Source: Denitratisoma oestradiolicum (GTDB taxonomy: Bacteria > Pseudomonadota > Gammaproteobacteria > Burkholderiales > Rhodocyclaceae). From it: 64,000 nucleotides of DNA. The notes below the pieces were generated by a model. That model did not search any database. It was not told the origin of the DNA and saw nothing but the letters and a program-made list of their open reading frames with translations. This document shows positions 55,642-64,000 of this stretch, in pieces; position 1 is the first letter of the stretch; each line of letters begins with the position of its first letter. The stretch covers positions 4,072,001 through 4,136,000 of the forward strand of contig NZ_LR778301.1 of the NCBI RefSeq assembly GCF_902813185.1, written 5' to 3'. The translations under genes and the position numbers were made by a program.

Positions 55642-57039
55642 ATGGCAGAAGTCGACGTGATGGATACCCGTGAGTCAGATCCGACGGCCCTCGCCGCAGA
55701 GGCGACTGCTGCGGGTGGCGGCAAACCACGCAAGCCACGGGCCACCGATGGTGGGCCGGAGATCCTGCCCGACATGGGGCACTACGTGACCCTGGTGCGC
55801 AAGATCAAGCATCGCGCGCTGGTGGCGCAGTGGCTACAGCACCTGCACCCTGAGGAGCTACCCGGCATCGAGTGGGAGCACAAGGTCTGCACCAGCTACA
55901 AGCAGAGCCTGTTCACCGTGGTCGCGGGCCTATCCGGTGCCATCCGTCAGCGGCTGGAGGAAGCCGCACAGCGCGTCCTGCTGCTGTCGGATGACTTTGG
56001 GTGCGAGGCCGTCAAATCGCTGCTGAGCGAAGACGACGAGACTGAGCAACAGGCGGTGGCGGTCGCCGGCGACAAGTACGGCCGGGCGCTCTACCTGTAC
56101 CTGTGCCGCCTGGCGGACGACAAGGACCGCCGGTTTGAGCAGGCCGAAACCGCCCGGCAGCAGAACAAGCAGTGGAAGTCCGAAGCCTACGCCAGCCACT
56201 TCCGGGGGCCGAAGGCGGTCGATATCACCTTGGACGACACGCTCAAGGACAAACTCAAGGTGGCGATTGCCGTCATCTACTCGCAGGCACCGCTGCACGA
56301 TGTGGTCATCGAGCATTTCCAGCGCCGCGACCTGACCCAGGCCGAGGACCGTGGCGGTGAGGACGAGTCGGCTCCGGTCTGGTTGCACACCATCGTGGTC
56401 GGCTTCAACGGCAAGGAAACCCACTGGGACAAGATCGTCGACGGCGAGGTGACCACGCGCCACGATCAGGCCCTGCAGCGCATCACCTTCTCGTATGAGC
56501 CGAGCACCGGCGCGCTGTCGGTGTTCTGCGATGACCGGAATGCCCGCCAGGAACTCGCCAAAGCCCTGCGCGATGTGGTGCTGGCCAGCGACACTGAAAT
56601 CGCCGAGATGCCGCTGCGCGAGTTCAGCCTGAAGGCCTTCGGCAGCGCCGAGGTGTTCAACCTGCTCAAACCCGAACCCGGCGACGGCATCGAGCGCATC
56701 AGCATCAACCTGATCAAGGTAGCCAAGCGTCTCGAACAACAGGGCGAAGACGGCACGCTGGAAGTTACGAGCGGCATGACCATCCACCGCGACCGCCGTG
56801 ATCAGCGCGATGTCTATCGCGTGGCCCGGGAAGACTACAAACAGAACGATCTCAGCGGGTTTAACTTGGTGCAGGTCAAGCTGGTGCTGCGCATTGCAAA
56901 GCAAAAGGACCGTCGCGCCCACAATATCGTCGTGCAGATCACTGCGCCCAACGGCCTGAACGACAACGCCAAGACCGAGGATGAACGCCAGCTGGTGATG
57001 CGCCTGCTGAAACGCTGGCACATCGTCACCGAGTTCTGA
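55642..57039 (+). CDS. Unknown 465-residue protein in the XRE-ImmA operon
   Basis: 465 residues behind a strong ribosome site (AAAGGAG). The N-terminal 40 residues are low-complexity and basic (AATAAGGGKPRKPRATDGG). The remainder is soluble and mixed alpha/beta: helical until about 210, then strand-rich (WLHTIVVGFNGKETHWDK, FSYEPSTGALSVFCDD, QVKLVLRIAKQKDRR). No known catalytic motif is seen, and I do not recognise the family. It follows the ImmA gene by 110 bp, a spacer with a GCCGGC/GCCGGC hairpin followed by ATTTT, and leads into the next unknown gene (11 bp gap). Position suggests a regulator or effector of the mobile element. Confidence 0.8.
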   Translation: MAEVDVMDTRESDPTALAAEATAAGGGKPRKPRATDGGPEILPDMGHYVTLVRKIKHRALVAQWLQHLHPEELPGIEWEHKVCTSYKQSLFTVVAGLSGAIRQRLEEAAQRVLLLSDDFGCEAVKSLLSEDDETEQQAVAVAGDKYGRALYLYLCRLADDKDRRFEQAETARQQNKQWKSEAYASHFRGPKAVDITLDDTLKDKLKVAIAVIYSQAPLHDVVIEHFQRRDLTQAEDRGGEDESAPVWLHTIVVGFNGKETHWDKIVDGEVTTRHDQALQRITFSYEPSTGALSVFCDDRNARQELAKALRDVVLASDTEIAEMPLREFSLKAFGSAEVFNLLKPEPGDGIERISINLIKVAKRLEQQGEDGTLEVTSGMTIHRDRRDQRDVYRVAREDYKQNDLSGFNLVQVKLVLRIAKQKDRRAHNIVVQITAPNGLNDNAKTEDERQLVMRLLKRWHIVTEF

Positions 57040-57050
57040 GGAGGCTGCCG

Positions 57051-57983
57051 ATGCTGACAGAGACGCTGCAACGGCTGGAGCGATTGGACGGGATGGACAG
57101 CACGCTGTTCGGCAGAGAACTGCTGAGCTTTGGCCGCTTGCTGCTGGACAGGGGTTGGATCGCCGCCATTGGTTACTTCAGCCACATCGATGTCGAGGTG
57201 ATGGACGATATCTTCGAGGAGGTGGAGGTCACGGTCGATGAGGCAGCGGGCCGCTACACCTACCCGCACCCATTCCGGCGCAAAGTGATCCTGAGCGGTT
57301 CCTTGCACGAGGTCACCCGCTACCGTTTCCAGCGCGAGCCCTTCTTTGACCACCTGGCCACCCTGCTGGGCATCGAGCCCCGGTTTGCCGTGCGCCGGCG
57401 TTGCCTGGTCGAGCATCACCTCTGGTATCTGGGTGACCTCCGTGTCGGCAACCGCCATGCGTTTGCGCCGATGTTCTTCGGGCGACGGCTCAAGGATGCA
57501 CCAGTTGAGCAGGTCACCTCGGCCTTGTCCGACCCGGCGTTCGGCACGGGTGGCGTGGTGCTGGCACTGAAAGATCCGAAGCTGGCCTTGCCCAACGGAC
57601 ACCAGGTGCGTGCCGTGGCCGATCTGCTGGTCGTGGAGGACGGCGTGGAGCAGTTCGATCTGCCGGTGCTGGAGCGGATTCTGGTAAGTCGGCACGCCGC
57701 GCCTGAATTGGCCGAGCTGGTCATCGAATGCGCGCCGGACGGCTCCTGGCTTCGGGTGGGGGACCGAGAGTTGCGCAACATCCGAGGGCAACAGCAGGAC
57801 TTCGTGCTCACGATGGTCGATGCCTACAAGAAGGGCAACCGACGGCCGAAAGTCGAATGGGCCTTCCGGGTCGCAGGCTACGGCGAGGGCACCTACGACC
57901 TGCGGCACATCACGCGCCGCAAGGAGTTCTTCGATTTCTTCGCCCAAGGAGGGGGCGAGTGCTGGATCGTCACCGAGCATTGA
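57051..57983 (+). CDS. Unknown 310-residue protein downstream of the 465-residue gene
   Basis: 310 residues, ribosome site GAGGAGG, 11 bp after the previous gene and presumably co-transcribed. Soluble, mixed fold, with an N-terminal helical part (LTETLQRLERLDGMDSTLFG) and a C-terminal strand-rich part (WAFRVAGYGEGTYDLRHITRRKEFF). The C-terminal half contains aromatic and charged residues but no motif I can name. The two unknown genes stay together with the XRE/ImmA pair, suggesting a four-gene unit. Confidence 0.78.
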   Translation: MLTETLQRLERLDGMDSTLFGRELLSFGRLLLDRGWIAAIGYFSHIDVEVMDDIFEEVEVTVDEAAGRYTYPHPFRRKVILSGSLHEVTRYRFQREPFFDHLATLLGIEPRFAVRRRCLVEHHLWYLGDLRVGNRHAFAPMFFGRRLKDAPVEQVTSALSDPAFGTGGVVLALKDPKLALPNGHQVRAVADLLVVEDGVEQFDLPVLERILVSRHAAPELAELVIECAPDGSWLRVGDRELRNIRGQQQDFVLTMVDAYKKGNRRPKVEWAFRVAGYGEGTYDLRHITRRKEFFDFFAQGGGECWIVTEH

Positions 57984-58068
57984 AGACGGCCGCACCGCAC
58001 GGCCAACTTCCAATGTTCTTCCAATAAACGTCCCCTGCTACTTCCAATACCGCATGACAAGAATGGGT

Positions 58069-58091
58069 AACTCCTTAACCACCAAGGAGTT
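58069..58091 (+). promoter_or_regulatory. Hairpin sequestering the ribosome binding site of the 177-residue gene
   Basis: AACTCCTT (58069-58076) pairs perfectly with AAGGAGTT (58084-58091) around a 7-base loop. The second arm is the ribosome binding site of the ATG at 58097. Translation of this gene, and perhaps of the coupled genes after it, should be low unless the hairpin is opened by temperature, a protein or a small RNA. Confidence 0.7.
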
Positions 58092-58096
58092 GAGAA

Positions 58097-58630
58097 ATGC
58101 AAACCCATTCTTCGGCCCTCGCGGCCACCCCACAACCGGCAGCCACCGTCCTCGACATCGGCAGTCTTCCCCTCCAACTCGAAGACCTCACCCGCGAGCG
58201 CATCAAGGCGCTGCCCAAGCCGGCACTGCAGGAACTCTCCGTCCTACTCGCCGAAATGGACTTATGTCTGCGCCACGCCCGTGAGCAGCTGACCGCTGCG
58301 CTCGATGAGCTCTACGGCGACGCTGCCCGTGCGCAACTGCTCGACGCCGGCAAGGATACCGGTACCACGCACCTGACCGACGGCGATCTGGCCATCACGG
58401 TCGAGATCAAGAAGTCGGTGTCCTGGGATCAGGGTGAACTGGCCGCCATCGCGCAGCGCATCGCCAGCAACGGCGACGACCCAGCGGAATACATCGACGT
58501 GAAGTATTCGGTGTCGGAGCGCAAGTTCGCCGCCTGGCCCGAAACCCTGCGCCGTCCCTTTGAGGCTGCCCGCACCCTCAAACCCGCCAAGCCGGCCTTC
58601 CGCCTGGCAATCGTTGGGGAGGGCAAGTGA
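58097..58630 (+). CDS. Unknown phage-type protein upstream of the ATP-binding gene
   Basis: 177 residues, soluble, mainly helical first half (LTRERIKALPKPALQELSVL) and an alpha/beta second half (GDLAITVEIKKSVSWDQGEL, EYIDVKYSVSERKFAAW). Proteins of this size and look stand before the ATP-binding and DUF669-like genes in siphovirus-like replication clusters, but I cannot assign a function. It overlaps the next gene by 4 bp. Confidence 0.75.
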   Translation: MQTHSSALAATPQPAATVLDIGSLPLQLEDLTRERIKALPKPALQELSVLLAEMDLCLRHAREQLTAALDELYGDAARAQLLDAGKDTGTTHLTDGDLAITVEIKKSVSWDQGELAAIAQRIASNGDDPAEYIDVKYSVSERKFAAWPETLRRPFEAARTLKPAKPAFRLAIVGEGK

Positions 58631-59505
58631 TGGCACTCCCGATCATCAGCGCTGACCAGCGATTGTCAGAAAAACGCTGCGCCAAGGTGGCCCTCGTTGG
58701 TGTGCCGGGCGCGGGCAAGACCTCCCAAATTCGCACGGTCGATGCCGAGCGCACCTTGCTGGTGGACACCGAAGCCGGCGATCTGTCCATCCTCGATTGG
58801 GCCGGCGACACCCTGCGCCCGCGCACCTGGCCGGAGTTCAAGGACCTGGTGGTGTTCCTCGCCGGGCCGAGCCCAAGTGCGTCACCCGAGCAGGCCTTTT
58901 CACAGGCGCACTTCGACCACGTCTGCCAGAAGTACGGCGATCCGGCGCAACTGGCCAAGTACGACACCTACTTCGTCGATTCCTTGACCGTGCTCTCGCG
59001 GATGTGCCTGGCCTGGTGCAAGACCCAGCCGGCGGCCTTCTCCGAGAAGACCGGCAAGCCCGACACCAGGGCGCCTATGGCCTCTTGGGCACCGAAATGA
59101 TCGGTGCGCTCACGCACCTGCAGCACGTGCGGGACAAGCACGTCATCTACGTCTGCATCTTGAAGAGAAGCTGGACGACTTCAACCGTCGCGTCACCAAC
59201 TGCAACTCGAAGGCGCCAAGACATCGGCCGAATTGCCGGGCGTGCTCGATGAAGTGATCACGCTGGCCATCTTGAAGGCCGACGACGGCACGCCGTACCG
59301 CGCCTTCGTCACCGGTGCGGACAACGCCTGGGGCTTCCCGAGCAAGGACCGCAGCGGTCGGCTCGACCCCATCGAAGAACCCCACCTCGGAAAGCTCATC
59401 GCCAAGTGCCTCGGCCGCGACGCCATCGCACGCCCGGCTGCACCTGCCACCGCTTTCTCGAGCGCCAGCACCCCATCCCCCGATTTCCACGCATCCCAGG
59501 AGTAA
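58627..59505 (+). pseudogene. Phage-type ATP-binding protein with three apparent frameshifts
   Basis: The first frame (58627-59100) gives KVALVGVPGAGKTSQIRTVD (Walker A) and TLLVDTEAGDLSILDWAG, then meets a stop. Joining the frames at about 59071, 59162 and 59200 (each needing one extra base, G, G and C) restores a continuous protein through GAYGLLGTEMIGALTHLQHV, EKLDDFNRRVT, ELPGVLDEVITLAILKADDG and AWGFPSKDRSGRLD to the stop at 59505, about 290 residues. This is the AAA-type ATPase found before single-strand binding genes in phage replication blocks. Real decay or base-calling errors are both possible. Confidence 0.8.
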
Positions 59506-59511
59506 GCCGCC

Positions 59512-60150
59512 ATGTCCAACTGGAACGACTTCAACGACGCTGAACAGCAGCAGTCCTTCGACCTCATCCCGCGCAACACGGCTGCCAAGCTGCGCCTGAC
59601 CATCAAGCCGGGTGGCTTTGATGACCCGGCACAGGGCTGGACCGGCGGCTGGGCCACCCAGAGTTTCGAGACCGGTGCGGTTTACCTCGCCTGCGAGGGC
59701 GTGGTGATGGAAGGCCCGTTTGCCAAACGCAAGATCTGGTGGAACGTCGGTCTGCACAGCGCCAAGGGGCCGACCTGGGGGAACATGGGCCGGACCTTCA
59801 TCCGGGCAGCGCTCAACTCCGCGCGCAATGTCCATCCGGCCGACAACAGCCCGCAAGCGCAGGCGGCCCGCCGCATTGCCGGCTTCGGTGACCTCGATGG
59901 CCTGGAGTTTGCCGCCCGCATCGACATCGAGAAGGATGGCCGGGGCGAGGACCGCAACACCATCAAGGCCGCCATCGAGCCAGACCACAAGGACTACGCC
60001 CTGGTCATGGGCGTGATGCCCAAGGGCAATCCCGGTGGCAACTCCGGTGCGCCGGCAGCGGTCGCTGCACCCAGCTACACGCCACCGGCTGCTGCCGCAC
60101 GTCCTGCCCCATCCACCGTCCCCAGCGGCAAACCCGCCTGGGCGCAATAA
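59512..60150 (+). CDS. DUF669-like phage protein, possible single-strand DNA binding
   Basis: 212 residues: a globular part (1-170; WNDFNDAEQQQSFDLIPRNT, NVGLHSAKGPTWGNMGRTF, GLEFAARIDIEKDGRGEDRN) and a Pro/Ala-rich tail ending in GKPAWAQ. Size, composition and position after the ATPase match DUF669-type proteins encoded in phage replication modules, thought to bind single-stranded DNA. It starts 6 bp behind the ATPase frame. Confidence 0.8.
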   Translation: MSNWNDFNDAEQQQSFDLIPRNTAAKLRLTIKPGGFDDPAQGWTGGWATQSFETGAVYLACEGVVMEGPFAKRKIWWNVGLHSAKGPTWGNMGRTFIRAALNSARNVHPADNSPQAQAARRIAGFGDLDGLEFAARIDIEKDGRGEDRNTIKAAIEPDHKDYALVMGVMPKGNPGGNSGAPAAVAAPSYTPPAAAARPAPSTVPSGKPAWAQ

Positions 60151-60158
60151 GGGAGGGC

Positions 60159-61022
60159 GTGACGATGATGAGCACACCTATTCTCACGACCAGCCATTAC
60201 GGCGTGGTGCGTTTTGGTGACCTGGCGGTGGAAGCCGTGGTGCTGGAAGACGGCACCCGGGGCTATGTGCAGCGCCAGTTGGCCACCGCCATCGGCCTGC
60301 ACGAATCGCGCCGGGGCAGCCAACTCAAAACCTTGCTGTCCGATGTCGCCCCCGGCGCAGCGGAGGTCCTGCAGGAGAACGCCTGCAGCATCCGCCTGCC
60401 CTCGGGGCAGACTACGGCGTTCTTCCCGGCCGGGGTGATCAGCGAGGTCGCCTCTGGCGTGATCGACGCCGCGCTCGAAGGCCGTCTGCACCGCAAACGC
60501 CAGCACCTGGTGCCCAACTGCCAGCGCATCCTGAAGGCGCTGGCCAAGTCTGGCGAAGTCGCCTTGATCGACGAGGCTACCGGCTACCAGTACCACCGTG
60601 CCCCCGATGCCTTGCAGGCCTTGATCTCGCGCTTGCTGCGTGAGCGCGTGGCCAGCTGGGAGCGGCGCTTCACCCCCGACTACTACCGGGCGCTGTTTCG
60701 CCTGTTCGGCTGGCACTACCAGGGCCATCAGCAAAACCCGCCGGCGGTGATCGGCCAGATCACCCTACGCTGGGTGTACGACGTGATCATGCCCCGCGAA
60801 ATCATCGAGGAGATCAGGAGCCGCAAGCGCCTCTCAGACAAGGCCCATCAGTGGCTCTCCGAAGGCGGTCTCGCCCTCCTGGAAAAACAGATCCACGCGG
60901 TGACCATGATTGCGCGCTCGTCGATGACCTACCGGGACTTCGATACCCGCTGCGCCACGGCGTTTGGCAGCCAGCCGCTGCAGATGACCCTCTTCATCGG
61001 TGCGCTGGAGGGAGGGCAATGA
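60159..61022 (+). CDS. P63C-domain protein
   Basis: 287 residues. The segment VASWERRFTPDYYRALFRLFGW matches the P63C domain (PF10546), seen in phage and mobile-element proteins; upstream, HRKRQHLVPNCQRILKALAK and downstream RWVYDVIMPREIIEEIRSRK extend the similarity. Function is unknown; an antirepressor-like or regulatory role is often guessed from context. It stands 8 bp after the DUF669-like gene and its stop touches the next start. Confidence 0.85.
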   Translation: MTMMSTPILTTSHYGVVRFGDLAVEAVVLEDGTRGYVQRQLATAIGLHESRRGSQLKTLLSDVAPGAAEVLQENACSIRLPSGQTTAFFPAGVISEVASGVIDAALEGRLHRKRQHLVPNCQRILKALAKSGEVALIDEATGYQYHRAPDALQALISRLLRERVASWERRFTPDYYRALFRLFGWHYQGHQQNPPAVIGQITLRWVYDVIMPREIIEEIRSRKRLSDKAHQWLSEGGLALLEKQIHAVTMIARSSMTYRDFDTRCATAFGSQPLQMTLFIGALEGGQ

Positions 61023-61589
61023 ATGGCCGGGCAGTGTTGGGTCTGCAAGCGGCAGGCCCGTGGCCTCGGCCACAGCGACAACCGCTTCAAGGTCGGCGAA
61101 TCCCGTCGGTACCCGATGGACTGGGTCTTTTGCAGCCGCCAATGCCAGGACGCGTTTCACGCGCTCTACGGCCAGTGGCTGCGAACCGACCCCAGGCAGG
61201 AGGACGTGCTCATGGTTGACCCGACCGAATTCGAGCGCGCGGCGATGCGCGCTTGCCTGAGGTTCTTCGGCGAGGCCGCCGGTGAGATCGGCTTTGACAA
61301 GCCGCTGGGTCACTACAGCGAGGCCGAAGCCTTGCAGGTGATCGAGGCGATTGTGACCGGCTGGACGGAGGCCATGGCGGCGCACCACCAGCAGGCGAAG
61401 TATCCGCCGGTGCGGGGGCTCGCCCCCTATGAGACACAGGCGCCGCAGCCGGTGGCCACGTTGGAGCCAGCCTCGGCAACGATCACCTTCGATCCGGCGA
61501 ATCCCTTCGCTGATCTGGAGGACGACCTGCCGTGGGAGACCGGGGAGGCAGTGGCGGCCAAGGCCACCCGGCGTGGGAGGGCGAAGTGA
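61023..61589 (+). CDS. DUF6511-like zinc-ribbon protein
   Basis: 188 residues starting right after the P63C stop. The N-terminus carries CWVCKRQARGLGH and FCSRQCQDAFHALYG, two C-x2/3-C pairs that can hold zinc. The middle (FERAAMRACLRFFGEAAGEIGF) is helical and the C-terminus is Pro-rich, then acidic, then basic. DUF6511 genes are common in phage replication blocks near P63C and PD-(D/E)XK nuclease genes. It overlaps the nuclease gene by ATGA. Confidence 0.8.
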   Translation: MAGQCWVCKRQARGLGHSDNRFKVGESRRYPMDWVFCSRQCQDAFHALYGQWLRTDPRQEDVLMVDPTEFERAAMRACLRFFGEAAGEIGFDKPLGHYSEAEALQVIEAIVTGWTEAMAAHHQQAKYPPVRGLAPYETQAPQPVATLEPASATITFDPANPFADLEDDLPWETGEAVAAKATRRGRAK

Positions 61590-62342
61590 TGTTGGACTTC
61601 AATCATCGCCCCGCCTTCCACGAGCGGGTAACGGGCTTCATCGATGCGGCGCTGGATGTTGAACGTGCCGGGCAGACCCGCGTGACTACCTTGGTGCTTC
61701 CCGTCTGGGCGTGGCCTGGAACGTGCGTTGCAGTACGAGTACGCCGGTGCGCCGGTCGATCCCGGCCGGGGATTTTCTGGCCGCATCCTGCGGGTGTTCG
61801 AGGTCGGCCATGCGCTGGAAGACCTGGCCGTGCGCTGGCTGCGCATGGCGGGCTTCGAATTGCACAACCAGAAGGCCAACGGCGGCCAGTTTGGCTTTTC
61901 GGTGGCGGGTGGCCGGATCAAGGGCCACGTCGACAGGATCATCACGGCGGCACCACCAGAGCTGGGACTTTCTTTCCCGATGCTCTGGGAGTGCAAGACC
62001 ATGGCCGACAAGCACTGGAAGGCCTGTGTCAAGTCTGGCGTGGCGGTCACCAAGCCAGTCTATGCCGCGCAGATGGCCACTTACCAGGCCTACATGGAAG
62101 GCTCGGTCGAAGGCATCAGCCGTAATCCGGCACTCTTCACCGCCATCAACAAGGACACGCAGGAGCTGTGGTTCGAGCTGGTGCCCTTCGATGCGGGGCT
62201 GGCCCAGAAGATGTCCGACCGCGCGGTGCGGGTGATCCAGGCGACTGAGGCCGGTGAGCTCTTGCCACGCGGCTTCGCCGAGGCCAGCCACTTTGAGTGC
62301 AAGTTCTGCAGCTACGCGCAGCGTTGCTGGGGAGGTGTGTGA
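61589..62342 (+). pseudogene. PD-(D/E)XK (Cas4/RecB-like) nuclease with two apparent frameshifts
   Basis: Starts at ATG 61589 (LDFNHRPAFHERVTGFIDAA). One missing base near 61680 and one near 61718 (GG) separate the frames; correcting both gives RDYLGASRLGVA followed by ERALQYEYAGAPVDPGRG and a continuous 250-residue protein. Later parts show GHALEDLAVRWLRMAGF, GRIKGHVDRII and MLWECKTMADKHWK (the D and E-x-K nuclease residues), and the C-terminal FECKFCSYAQRCW cysteine cluster typical of Cas4/AddB-like Fe-S nucleases. A phage exonuclease for recombination or end processing is likely. Confidence 0.82.
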
Positions 62343-62821
62343 TGAGCACAGCTTCCAAGCGCGCCAGCGCACGCAAGACCTACCGCACCGAGTGGGTGGA
62401 TCGCTGGTCGCCCCCCAAACCCCTGGTCGGGCTGCAGGCCATCGAGAAGGTGCTCAATCGCCACACCTTTCTGGTGACACCGGAGTCCCGGCTGGTGGTG
62501 GCGGTGCTCGCCCGCGCCATTCACGACAGCCTGAGTTTGACCAACCGCCGGATGCGGCGCGAGGCCCGGCGCTTTCTGCTCGGGGAGGACCTCACGCTCT
62601 GGTGTGACCTGGTCGGCTTGCATCCGGACTTCGTGCGCTTCGTCGCCCGCAAGGCCGGTTATCTCGCCGATGAAAAAGCGCACTGGCAGAAGGTGCCGAT
62701 CAAGGTGCCGGTCCTGCCGGTACCGAATGAGCCGGTGGTCAGCGCCAGCAGCGCGCCCGTGCATTCCATCACCTGCCACGCCCACAACCATCCGCCACAG
62801 GGAGGACTGATCCATGCTTGA
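62342..62821 (+). CDS. Unknown phage-type protein between nuclease and primase
   Basis: 159 residues from the ATG at 62342, overlapping the nuclease stop. Basic and helical (SRLVVAVLARAIHDSLSLTNRRMRREARR, LTLWCDLVGLHPDFVRFVARK), with a Pro/Val-rich segment and His-rich tail (ITCHAHNHPPQGG). It overlaps the primase gene by 8 bp. The look is that of a small DNA-associated replication protein; I cannot name a family. Confidence 0.75.
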   Translation: MSTASKRASARKTYRTEWVDRWSPPKPLVGLQAIEKVLNRHTFLVTPESRLVVAVLARAIHDSLSLTNRRMRREARRFLLGEDLTLWCDLVGLHPDFVRFVARKAGYLADEKAHWQKVPIKVPVLPVPNEPVVSASSAPVHSITCHAHNHPPQGGLIHA

Positions 62822-64000
62822 TTTCAATTCGGTGCCGCCGCAGGCCTTCCCTGTTGGTGGTGACCTCAACCAACAACGCGACGCCATCCGTGCCGATCTG
62901 CTGGCGCGGCTGGAGTCGGTGCTGATGACGCTGCTGCCGGCCGGCAAGAAGCGCGGCCAGAAATACCTGGTCGGTGATGTGCTGGGCAGTCCTGGCGACA
63001 GCCTGGAGGTGTCGCTCAAGGGGGAAACCGCTGGTCTGTGGCACGACCATGCCACGGGTGAAGGCGGTGACATCTTTGATCTGATCGCTGCCCACTATGG
63101 GCTCGACACCCAGGCAGACTTCGCCAGGGTTCTGGAGATCGCCGGGCAACTGGTGGGGCGAGCCACCAACCATCCCCCGAAGCGCAAGAAGGCGGAAGCC
63201 CCGGTCGATGAACTGGGTCCGGCCACGGCTAAGTGGGACTACCTGGATGCTGCCGGCAACCTGATCGCCTGTGTGTATCGCTACGACCCGGCACCGGGCA
63301 GGAAGGAGTTCCGCCCCTGGGATGCCAAGCGCCGCAAGATGGCCCCACCCGAGCCGCGTCCGCTCTACAACCAGCCGGGCATCGTTGCTGCCGAACAGGT
63401 GATCTTGGTCGAGGGCGAGAAGTGCGCGCAGGCCTTGATCGAAGCTGGCATTGTGGCCACCACGGCAATGCACGGCGCCAACGCGCCGGTCGACAAGACG
63501 GACTGGTCACCGCTGGCGGGCAAAGCCGTGCTCATCTGGCCCGACCGGGACAAACCGGGATTGGTATGCCGAGGCCGCTTCGCAAGCGGTGCTCATGGCG
63601 GGGGCCACCTCCTGCGCCATCCTGCTGCCGCCGGACGCCAAGTCGGAAGGCTGGGATGCGGCGGATGCATTGGGTGAAGGCTTCGATGTGGCGGGCTTCC
63701 TTGCCACCGGGCCGCGTATCACGGTGCAGCCCTTCGATGACGACCAGGCGCCATCGGCTCACTTCGATGCTGCCGACCATGACGAGTCTCACGACAGCGA
63801 TGCCACGGTCTGGGGCACGGAGGATGCCCTGGCGGTGAGTTTTACCCGGCGCTACCAGCGCGACTGGCGCTACATCGCGGCCTGGGGCAAATGGCTGATG
63901 TGGGATGGGCAGCGCTGGCGGGCCGAGGAGACCTTGGCGGCGACTGACCTGATCCGTCACGTCTGTCGCCACGCAGCAGTCCGCGCAGACAGCAGCAAGG
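62814..64000 (+). CDS. Toprim-domain phage/plasmid primase, 5' part, with one apparent frameshift
   Basis: Runs off the right edge. The first frame (62814-63677) shows SLEVSLKGETAGLWHDHATG, GEGGDIFDLIAAHYG (zinc-free primase N-part) and the Toprim segment VILVEGEKCAQALIEAG with HGANAPVDKTDWSPLAGKAV and LIWPDRDKPG. A single missing base at about 63557-63561 (GGGA) shifts the frame; with it restored the protein continues DWYAEAASQAVLMAGATSCA, TVWGTEDALAVSFTRRY and AAWGKWLMWDGQRWRAEETL to the edge, the start of a D5-like helicase part. It closes the visible replication block of the mobile element. Confidence 0.82.

Overview
The window reads as one chromosomal segment of a high-GC betaproteobacterium, most likely of the Rhodocyclales / Sterolibacteriaceae kind. 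The evidence is the housekeeping layout (birA-coaX-SPOR-coaE-zapD and ntrC-ntrB-DUF4124-glnA), a class III adenylate cyclase next to a Crp-type regulator, and a catabolic gene set at the left edge. Taxonomy is an inference from gene order and protein style, because no rRNA or tRNA gene was seen.

Left part (1-5 kb): a lower-GC block with a class III CoA-transferase (cut by the window edge), an MFS transporter and a TonB-dependent receptor, which looks like uptake and activation of an unidentified organic substrate. A 30-codon remnant of a MacB/FtsX-type permease marks its right border. From 5 to 19 kb come housekeeping genes: arfB, zapD, coaE, a SPOR protein, a TrpB2-like enzyme, coaX, birA, a thioesterase, ntrC, ntrB, a DUF4124 protein, glnA, a CDF cation transporter, a rhodanese and nadA. 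The glnA promoter region shows a sigma-54 site and two NtrC-type palindromes about 31 bp apart. ntrB carries an in-frame 105-bp repeat insertion. From 19 to 22 kb lie two tandem NTF2/SnoaL-fold proteins with a luciferase-like oxidoreductase, then a secreted phytochelatin-synthase-family protein.

Core (22-52 kb): a large cell-surface locus. A complete type I secretion system (ABC, adaptor, TolC) is followed by GDP-mannose and GDP-D-rhamnose synthesis (manC, gmd, rmd), several glycosyltransferases including a three-domain 1119-residue one, a Wzm/Wzt exporter with a C-terminal glycan-binding-type domain, a coiled-coil methyltransferase, and a decorating module (GT2, small flippase-like protein, DUF6311 protein, acyltransferase). 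It ends with a FecR-domain/Slam-like pair and a cysteine-free 973-residue RTX/DUF4214 protein that resembles the Caulobacter S-layer protein RsaA. Inside the locus sit a CHASE2 adenylate cyclase and a Crp-type regulator. Crp-type operators precede the FecR gene and the S-layer gene, the latter inside a perfect 30-bp palindrome. The simplest reading is an S-layer that is secreted by the T1SS, anchored on a D-rhamnose/mannose polysaccharide and controlled by local cAMP signalling.

Right part (52-64 kb): a mobile, phage-like or ICE-like region starting directly behind the S-layer terminator. It has an unknown gene, a membrane protein coupled to an AbiH defence protein, an XRE + ImmA/IrrE pair with two large unknown genes, and then a replication-type cluster (ATP-binding protein, DUF669-like protein, P63C, DUF6511, PD-(D/E)XK-like nuclease, Toprim primase). 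Four genes here carry apparent single-base deletions, mostly in short runs of C or G. None were noticed in the left 52 kb, so this region is either decaying or less accurately sequenced.
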